This document shows, piece by piece, positions 56,386 through 64,000 of a stretch of DNA of 64,000 nucleotides. The notes below the pieces were generated by a model. The model ran no database searches. It was given only the letters and a program-made list of their open reading frames with translations, and was not told the DNA's origin. The stretch is from Dasypus novemcinctus (taxonomy: Eukaryota > Chordata > Mammalia > Cingulata > Dasypodidae): positions 30,592,796 to 30,656,795 of the forward strand of contig NC_080690.1 in assembly GCF_030445035.2 (NCBI RefSeq). The letters run 5' to 3'. Each line of letters begins with the position of its first letter. The first letter of the stretch is position 1. The position numbers were made by a program, and so were the translations under genes.

Positions 56386-57185
56386 ATGTGTTTCATCATG
56401 TCTAAGGTAACTCCATTTCTAACCTGGAATCTCATGACTCCAATTCCACTTTTAAAGAGACTTTACACAGAAGGATTTCTGAAATAGTGGGGGAATTCTA
56501 GGGAGAAAACACACACAAACAGACACACACATATATCTTTTTAGTACTAAAATTTATAATACAAAGAACAAAAAAATCACAGTGAGCTATACTATCCTGA
56601 AACATTAGACTTAAAAGTTTTTTTGTGTTTAACTTTTATCAATAATTACTAATTTATAATTAGAAACCTGTCACTATAATTTGGTTGTGAATTCCTCTAT
56701 GGCATAAAGAATATATCATATTCTCTTTTTTATCCACAATTCTTTGTAAATAAGAATCTGTATCAAGATGTAGTGACTACGCTTTGATTTTTGTGTGCAG
56801 AATAGCATACCTCCCTCCACTTACCACGAAGCCTCTGTGAAAGTCTTTCAATTCATGTTGTTCTAAAGGAGCTTGCTGATCAAGGTACTAAAGTTCCAAA
56901 GCTCCAGAAGTAAGACCATCATAACCTCCTGATCCGAGTTAAATTAAAAACAAACAAACAACAACAAAACAGGTGTATGTGGAGATGAGAAGTTTAAGGT
57001 ACTGGATGGGAATGGATTGGCTGTCTAGGGTTTACCTGGAATCATATCATCAGAAACTTGGTGAATGGCTCTGTGGAGAACAATTATGCAAACCAGTTTG
57101 CAGAGATCAAAGCTAGAGAGAGGCCACTACTCTGATCATAGAGAGCTTAGTGAATAACTGTTCATTATTTAATAATTAAAGTGAT
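56386..57185. other. Unassigned DNA
   Basis: No repeat family recognised. A short ACACACACAAACAGACACACAC tract, best read as low complexity, lies at about 56508-56532. Confidence 0.45.
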
Positions 57186-57189
57186 TACT

Positions 57190-57335
57190 CATTCATTCTT
57201 TCCTTTATTCTTTCAACAATTGCTTACTGAGAGCATACAACGTGTTAAGAAATTTGATAAGTGCTTTGGAAATGAGATAGACAGAACAGGATCCTGTCCT
57301 CAAAGGCCTTCTTGTCTAATTCACTGGTCTCGGAT
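57190..57335 (-). mobile_element. L2 LINE 3' end, antisense (relic)
   Basis: 'attcattctttcctttattc', 'gcttactgagagcatacaac', 'aagtgctttggaaatgagat' and 'gatcctgtcctcaaaggcct' are reversed L2 text. Confidence 0.72.
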
Positions 57336-57689
57336 ATAAATCCTACAGGGGCAAGCAAGTAATGTAAACCAGAACATTAGCTATTTATAAGTCATTTTAA
57401 AATGTTGGGGCTGAGAAGAACTGGTAGGTCTAAACTCTTAAAGCATTCAGTATCAGTTTACTTAGATAGCCACAAAAAATTTTAAAAATCTTGAAGGCTG
57501 AAGGCTGGATAGAACCTCAGATCTCCCTGGTTTCCAAGCTCTAATCTTGACATGTGAGTAAGAAGTTCACTATCATGTAAAAAGTACTAAGGAGGAGGGG
57601 AGCTGTTGAGTTCCCTTAACTCATTGTTGAATGGCACTCTGAAAGAAGAGATATGGAGAACTAAAGAATGAGGAGACATTGTCTAGGTA
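57336..57689. other. Unassigned DNA between two antisense L2 pieces
   Basis: Possibly the missing middle of the same L2, but not recognisable. Confidence 0.35.
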
Positions 57690-57850
57690 AATGGAGAAGA
57701 GCATTCAAGACAGAATGAACCCGATGTTCTAAGGCCTGAAATAAGGAGAAGTCTAGGATCAATGGGAATATGCAAGAGCTTCCATACGGCTACAACATAG
57801 TCTCAGGGGATTAGGAAAGGATGAGGCTGCAGAGGTCAGACTATTAGCAG
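57690..57850 (-). mobile_element. L2 LINE, antisense (relic)
   Basis: 'agcattcaagacagaatgaa', 'gttctaaggcctgaaataag' and 'gaggctgcagaggtcagac' resemble reversed L2 text upstream of the 3' tip. Confidence 0.55.
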
Positions 57851-58864
57851 GTTGTGTCCAAGCCCATGAGCAACTTGTTGAAACAGTGTAATCTCAAATC
57901 TAATATATTTAACAAAAAACAAAGGAAACCCAAGGAACAGTCTCATAATGCTGAAGTTCAGACTTGCATCACCCTGCTATCTCAGGAGATTTTCTACTGC
58001 CAGCTAAGCCTCTTACGTTTGGTACCAAGTAACATTGTCAAATGTAAGCTTGACTCCAGCAGGCGAAATTAAGATACTCTAGTCCCAGTTATTCATTACA
58101 ACAGAGCTGAAATCCAGATATCTGTTGACCTGACAGCACACACACAGAATGCCCTTAGGTTTTTCTATAAAACTCAGTATTTGGGTTAAGCACATTTACA
58201 AAACTGACAGGCATCAGAAGGACATAGTTTAAAAAGAGAAAAGGGAAAAAAATAGGATAGTCTTCAGACTAGATTTCTTCTTTTTTGCTTTCTGTTTATC
58301 TAAATCCTGATTTACACATAATAGACCAGAAACTCTTTAGGGCAGAAATAATTACCAATTCTTTTTCTACCCTCAAAGTATTAAACAGTACTTAAAGATT
58401 ATTTCTTACATGTTCTTAACCAATACTTAGTAAAGTGAATTGAACATTGTGTCAAATGAAACTATTTATAACACATATATTAAAGCACTAAAAGGGTTTA
58501 TTGAAAGGGAAGAAAGATCTCCACCAAATGGAGTGAGAATCTCAATAGCCTTATAAGCATTTAGGGAATTTCCATATTGCAGGTTACAGTGATTAGCTGA
58601 TATTAAATTTCCTTATTACATAGGAGGGTCTTACAGAGCAGGGAAGACATATGCATTAATTAGTATGGTGGGCTTGTCCATTCTGATAAGTTTTCTACTT
58701 GACTGGCTATCAGCAGGTACTGCTTAACTGCAGTTCTGTAGGGTATGTTCCATTTTCTGGGGAAATCCCTGTGTTCAGTTGTTCTTATCTCCTGGAAAAT
58801 CCTTTCTGAGAAAGGAGCTTTTCAGGCAATGCCCAATGCAAGTGGCCATTTTATTTTACTTAAT
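57851..58864. other. Unassigned DNA
   Basis: No repeat family recognised. The 72-codon open frame 57854-58072 has no domain features. Confidence 0.45.
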
Positions 58865-59350
58865 TGCACTAGTAATCTACTGCTGCATAACAAATGTGTC
58901 CCCAATTTAGTAGCCTCAAACAACAAACACTTATAATCTCACAATTTCTGTGGGTCAGGAATTGGGTAGTAACTTAGGTGGTGGGTGTGGCTCAGGGTCT
59001 CTCACAAGGTCACAGTCAAAGCATTCCCTGAGACTATAGCCTCAAGGATCAGCTGGGGGAGGAACCATATACAAGTTCACTGTGTGGTCCTCTCCCAGGA
59101 CTGTTTTACAATCTGGAAGCTGACTTCCTCAAAGCAAGCAATGTTAAAGAATAAGAGACATGACCCAACATGAAAATGACAGTTTTTATAACCCAATCCC
59201 AGCAGTAACATCCCATCACTTCTGCCATATTCTATTCATGAAAAGTTAGTCAACTATTCCAGCCCACACTCAAGGGGAAGAGATTACACAAGTACATGGA
59301 TGTCAGGAATGGGGTTCATTGTGAGCCTCGTTAGAGGCTGCCTAACACAA
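58865..59350 (-). mobile_element. MaLR/MLT1-like LTR, antisense
   Basis: 'tgctgcataacaaatgtgtc', 'ttataatctcacaatttctg', 'ggctcagggtctctcacaag', 'acatcccatcacttctgcca' and 'agcccacactcaaggggaag' follow, in reverse, a common placental MaLR-like LTR. The ends are worn and the subfamily is uncertain. Confidence 0.75.
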
Positions 59351-59828
59351 CCATCATCAAAGGAGACTTGGAAATAAGGCACATTGATACTCTGATAAAA
59401 TCAGAATACTTATGGAGGAAAATGCGAAATGCAGATAAATGATATGGGAAAGTTAATTATTGGAAATTCATCAACTTTTTTCTATCAGGTGCAATTTCAC
59501 CTCATGACGCTTAACATCATCACTAAAACCAACCTGAAAATGACTTGGGCATTAATGGATTACTTTTTTTTTTTGGAGGAAATCAAAGAAACAATTGACC
59601 TTCATGCCTAGTTTTTTCATAGAATGAAAGCAAGTCAGATAAGAAAACAATGAATTATAGAGGAAGAGGAAAGAATAAGGCAGCATATCCAAGGAACTCA
59701 CAGAAATGTGGGGTGATACAGGGAATCATATAAGCTATGGAACTAGAGTTGAGATCTATTATATAACTGGACCTGAGGGGCATAGAGATTACAAGTGATT
59801 CCTCAGGTACATATTTGTGAAATTATAT
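59351..59828. other. Unassigned DNA
   Basis: No repeat or gene recognised upstream of the LTR. Confidence 0.4.
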
Positions 59829-60307
59829 TGAAACTGTGGACAGGTCAAAACAAGGGTGGGGACATTGACCTCTGTTCCTGTGAGCTTTTCTTTTGGACTT
59901 GTTAAACTGCAGGTCATATAACCAGATTATGTCTCTTGAGACACCAAGAACAGAGGTCATCTCCCTCAGAACCAAGATTATGAGGTCAAGGAGACACAGG
60001 AAGCAGCTCAAATGCAAGAGGTCCTTCAGTAAGGAGGATCCAACCTCAACTCCACTCTTCCATATATGGACAATTCTATAACTAACCAATTGGACTATGG
60101 CAAGTCAAATCTCCCCAATTCTGTCCCCACTTCTCAACTACCATTTCCATAAAATCTCCCTTAGTGCCATGATCCAGGAGATAGAGTTGAGCCTTATCTC
60201 CTGTGTCCATGTCAATTGACTTTGCATTAAAACTTTCTTTCTCAAAATCCCAATGTCATGGCATTGACCTTTGTGAGTGTCAGACACTGAGCCCTTACTT
60301 GGTAACA
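59829..60307 (+). mobile_element. Solo class I endogenous-retrovirus LTR, sense
   Basis: 479 bp framed by TG (tgaaactgtggacaggtc) and CA (gcccttacttggtaaca), with a 4-bp target-site duplication atat (59825-59828 and 60308-60311), the size usual for class I (gammaretrovirus-like) elements. 'tttgcattaaaactttcttt' carries an ATTAAA polyadenylation signal, and 'gtgagtgtcagacactgagc' precedes the end, both typical of class I LTRs. No internal sequence adjoins it. Open frames on both strands are incidental. Confidence 0.87.
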
Positions 60308-60900
60308 ATATTCCAATGTCCATTTCTCCTACTAAATGTAAAGGAGTTTCCATGCTGTACTGAACTATGTTTTATTAATCAATGTATCTCCAGTTTTTAG
60401 AACTGTACCGCATAGGAAGTGGCGGCTCCATTTACTGAAAGAAGGAGTGAAAGCCTGTGTTTACAATTCTTGTCTATGCACTGTAGAGATCTATCATTAT
60501 ATGGCTGCCTTCCCTTCTGAAGGAATTAGCTGTAGGCTGTTGCATTAGATCCCATACTTTTTATCACCTATCTTTGCTGCAGCACACATTGCTTCCAGAC
60601 AAATTGCACAGAAGACTGCAAGGGACTAGGCATAAAAGCTTTGCTCAAAAGGATGATTTGCAGCCCTATCATCCTTTCACAATAAGGGTATAAAGAGAAG
60701 CAATTAGTTGAATTTAGCAAAGAGCAGAAGCAGAAGAGACAGGGAATAAGCAGCTTTAATGATAAAACACTAGGGTAAGTACTGTTAGATCAGATCACTA
60801 GACCCCCAATTTTGTGTAAATAGTCATAAAAGTCTAACTTGGGGAAGAGATGTTGATTCTGAGAATTGACTTTGGTACCAAGGTGGTTGGTTCCTTGGTT
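60308..60900. other. Unassigned non-repeat DNA
   Basis: No repeat recognised; reads as unique sequence. Confidence 0.4.
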
Positions 60901-60984
60901 TTCCTCCATCCCTCTGTCCCGTCCTCTCTCCCTCCTTCCCTACCTTCCTTCTTTTCTTTCTTCCTTCACTTTTTTTTTTCTTTT
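60901..60984. repeat. Pyrimidine (CT)-rich tract
   Basis: Nearly pure C/T, CCTCTCTCCCTCCTTCC-like, ending in a T run. Confidence 0.85.
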
Positions 60985-61164
60985 GAACCCATAGACATTA
61001 AATTCCCATTATGTAAGTCAAAATGTGTATGTCCCTGGTTCCTGGCATTTTGTATGTAAATGAATATTATTAAAGCCATGTATGTCATATGATAGTCTTT
61101 TGAGAGAACTTTTATTAACCTTCGTGTATCCCAGAAAGCTATTCATTTGGCACATATTTGTACC

Positions 61165-61295
61165 CCACTCTAGATAGAAAACTCCAAGAGGGAAGGACAA
61201 GGGAAGGAATTATATTTGTCTGCTTCACTAATGTATCCTACATAGCACAGTTACTGGAATATAGTAGGTTCTTAATAAATATTCATTAAATGACT
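61165..61295 (+). mobile_element. L2 LINE 3' end, sense (relic)
   Basis: 'agaaaactccaagagggaag', 'tcctacatagcacagttact' and 'taggttcttaataaatattc' follow the L2 3' tip. Confidence 0.78.
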
Positions 61296-63459
61296 GTTTA
61301 ATGAATTGGCATCATTTTCAAAACTTCATTATAAACAGGATATGAATTTTCATTCTCTCTTGCCCTGATTTAATAGGCTCAATTCTTTTTAATAAATCAT
61401 GCATTGCATAAAAAGCCTGTCATGAAAGACAAAGACACATCATATTCTGTTTGAGCCTTTTTTTGTTTCTTTCTTTCTAGCCATTGATGCTTTTGTATTT
61501 CAACAATTTTGCTGTCCAAAATGGACCTTTTCCTTAAACATTTCAATGAAATTCCAACTCAGATTTTTGGAGAGGAAAAGAAAAGCTGAAATAAGCAAGG
61601 AAACTATTTTTTTTCACTCTTCTAGGAAGATGAGGGAGCTAATGTGACTTGCTTAATCTCTTCTGTATAACTTCTCTCCATAAAGAAATGCATCAAATAC
61701 TCTAATGTGCCATTTCATATCCTCTCTACCTACCTTCTAATACAGCTACTTTTGCAGAAAATTTCCTTCCCTCAGATGTAATCTGATTTCAGTTTCACTT
61801 GAGCAGCATCACTTAATTCTCCATTTCTGCCCTGGGTCTTTTCTAAAAGGTCTACCAAGTACTCAGACAACTCCAAGCCTCAAAGGGAGTTGACATCCCA
61901 AGGGGGAAGGTCTTAAAATTAGGGAATAGGATAGTAGATAATTGTTCCCTTTTTCAGTCCTATAGGTGAACAATTGAGGCATAATTGAAATGACTCACAG
62001 AAGGTCCCAGAAAGAATTAGCCCAGTGAACAACTCAAGAATTCTAGAACTCACCCATATGTTGGCTTTCCCTCCATGTCTGCCTTACTCTCTTTGTATCT
62101 CACTCTACTCCACATGCCCTGGCCACTTTCCAAAATAAATTATCTGCACTTAACACCTTGTCTCAGCCTTTGCTTTCCTTGGGGAGAGGGGCAAGATAAT
62201 ACAATAAGATAATCAGGACACTTTTCAGATATGTTCTGTTGACAGTGGAAAACTGTCTTTGATATATACATAATACACTTTGATTTCCAAAATGCTCACT
62301 ACTCAACCAATATGTTTCAATCTCATTTTCAAATATCTGTAAAGACCTACATATAGAGACTATAATATCCACAGTTAACAAAAAAAAAAGGAAGCTTAAG
62401 AAATAGATTCTCTATCCCTTCACTAGATCATAAAATTTCTCAAGTCAGTATTAATCCCTAAATGTAAGGCATGTTGAATGGAAGGCCACAAAGCTAGAAA
62501 GTACTGGAAATAGAATATTGGAAATTGGTATTTTATGATTTTAAAGCTCACATTCATACCCCCCTTATCCTCTGAAGTGCTTTTGATGTGCTCTGCAGGG
62601 AACTTTTCTTTGGCTTGCTTTGATTCTACCCTTAGGTTTTGTCCTTTATATTAGATCACAAAAGCACAAATAATGTGCCAATGGATACATACATTCATTC
62701 TTCTAAAATTAATCAGACACATAAAACTGACCCTCAGCTATAAAATAGAAAGCAAAAATAGTCCTATATATTGTAAAATTATCAAGATTTCAAGACAGCC
62801 TATATTAATTCACACTCACACCTGCCTTGCTAATAAACAATAATGCTTAATTAATACATAGACTCTTCAGTACTATCCAATATTTTCAGTTCTGTCATTT
62901 TGGCTGTAACTCTGAAAGAGGGATTTTGCTTAGCAGTACACAATTTGGCCAGGTTCAATCACCTCCACCAAGTTTCTGTGATGTTATTAAAAGCCAAACA
63001 AAGCCTTTGAACAGGATATAATAATGAGTGTTATGACACAAATTAATGTGAATTTAACTCCAAAGCAAAGAAATTTAAGGTTTCAAAGTCTTGTTAACAA
63101 ATTTGGTTGTGTATTTTGAACTATTTTAAAAATAATGAATCCTAATTATAAATTTATGAATGCTAAAACTCTATGGGAGACCACATATGTGGAATATTTG
63201 ACTATAGAGATATTCTTTTTGACAGATGGAATGTGTTGAAAGAAGAGGATAATTCTGACATTATAATTACATACAAACATGTTTCCATAACTTGTTGAGC
63301 TGCATATTGCCTGTTATTTTATGTTCTGAATTTGAAATAAAGTTCAAATGAAAAAAACAAACATGGATCAATCATCTCCATTTCTTCCCATCCTACTTTT
63401 CAAGGTCATGGTTATAGAACATCAAAGAGGCTACACTGAAGTACATACTTTATTAAGAT
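61296..63459. other. Unassigned DNA; parts may be conserved non-coding sequence
   Basis: No repeat family or gene recognised. 61300-61640 and 62820-63100 read as unique, AT-rich sequence with homeodomain-like TAATTAA cores (for example gcttaattaatac near 62848). Confidence 0.4.
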
Positions 63460-63620
63460 TGAAATTTTAGAGTATGAATACTGGTATGACTATTGATTTG
63501 CTATGTGACCATGACCAAGATACTTGGCCTCTCTGTATCTCAGATTCCTCATCTTTAAAACAGGGTAACAATTGTATATGCTTAGCTTATGGTATTATTG
63601 TAAGAGAATAGTACATGATA
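63460..63620 (+). mobile_element. MIR SINE, sense (relic)
   Basis: 'tttgctatgtgaccatgacc', 'cagattcctcatctttaaaa' and 'agcttatggtattattgtaa' match the MIR core. Confidence 0.8.
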
Positions 63621-64000
63621 TGAAGTAAGAAATCAAATATAATTTTTTACTGTTTCTTTCTTATTAATGGATTTGAAGCTAATCTCAGTGGTTTTGAAAT
63701 TAACAGTCAAATTTAATCAGTTTTAAAAGCAATTCAGTCTCAAAATTGGGGTATATCAAAAGCTCTTTTTTTTCTTGCAGAAGAGATATGATTTCTGACT
63801 GCATGTTTTTCAAACTCTAATGGATTTGAGAATGCTGAGGTCTATAAATAAAATCCCTTGAGTGAAGGCTGCATATATGACTTCTAACTGGATTTCCCTT
63901 TTCACTGTGTTCCAGCAGATCAAACATGTAATATCAGAAAAAATATTCCAGTAATGTTGAGGAGTTGCAGTTAAATGAAGCAGACTGAAGATGATTTTTC
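63621..64000. other. Unassigned AT-rich DNA
   Basis: No repeat or gene recognised to the end of the window. Confidence 0.45.

Noticed and set aside
1..64000. Bacterial-type operons, ribosome binding sites, origins or defence systems
   Set aside because: Repeat content, lack of long frames and SINE/LINE/LTR density show vertebrate nuclear DNA; none of these features is expected or seen.

Overview
This is a piece of nuclear DNA from a placental mammal, very probably an armadillo (nine-banded armadillo, Dasypus, or a close relative). The main clue is at least four copies of a tRNA-derived SINE of about 410-440 bp with the structure of the armadillo DAS-SINE family: intact A and B boxes, a GC-rich body, an A-rich tail and clear target-site duplications. 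A longer, two-part DAS-like SINE, xenarthran-looking L1 3' UTRs and many LTRs of the MaLR, ERVL and class I kinds fit the same origin. The identification rests on recognising the repeats by eye, not on a search.

I find no protein-coding gene of the host, no functional RNA gene and no CRISPR or other prokaryotic feature. The long open frames are either pieces of L1 ORF1/ORF2 or antisense readings through SINEs, CA repeats and purine/pyrimidine tracts. The window reads as intergenic or deep intronic DNA. I could not tell which.

Layout. 0-9.3 kb: mostly unassigned AT-rich DNA with two DAS SINEs (2.4 and 4.3 kb), a hAT (MER5A-like) relic, a MIR, an MaLR LTR (5.1 kb), a GC-richer block of unknown origin (6.2-6.8 kb) and a CA-rich tract (7.8-8.3 kb). 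9.35-18.97 kb: a dense nest of L1 pieces in the same orientation, containing two copies of the same 5' UTR, ORF1, ORF2 endonuclease and ORF2 C-terminal regions and 3' UTRs. It is interrupted by a reversed L1 3' UTR, two kinds of DAS SINE, another tRNA SINE and two LTRs; several insertions have exact target-site duplications. 19-29 kb: old L2, MIR and MER5A relics, an MaLR LTR and unassigned DNA. 29-31.2 kb: two L1 3' UTRs in tandem with a DAS SINE in the second. 32.6 kb: a small tRNA SINE with a perfect 13-bp duplication. 32.9-34.9 kb: an antisense L1 ORF2/3' UTR. 35-45 kb: mostly unassigned, with a very recent-looking 87-bp tandem duplication (37.8-38.0 kb), an antisense ERVL-type LTR (39.2-40.5 kb) and a hAT relic. 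45.7-46.9 kb: an LTR nested inside another LTR. 47-64 kb: old L2/MIR relics, solo LTRs with exact duplications at 52.76 and 59.83 kb, further MaLR LTRs, and several non-repeat stretches that could hold conserved regulatory DNA.

No new biological system is visible. The most informative points are the layered insertions, whose duplications allow relative dating, the near-identical tandem duplication, the repeated L1 5' UTR, and the systematic antisense open frames inside DAS SINEs, which could mislead gene prediction.
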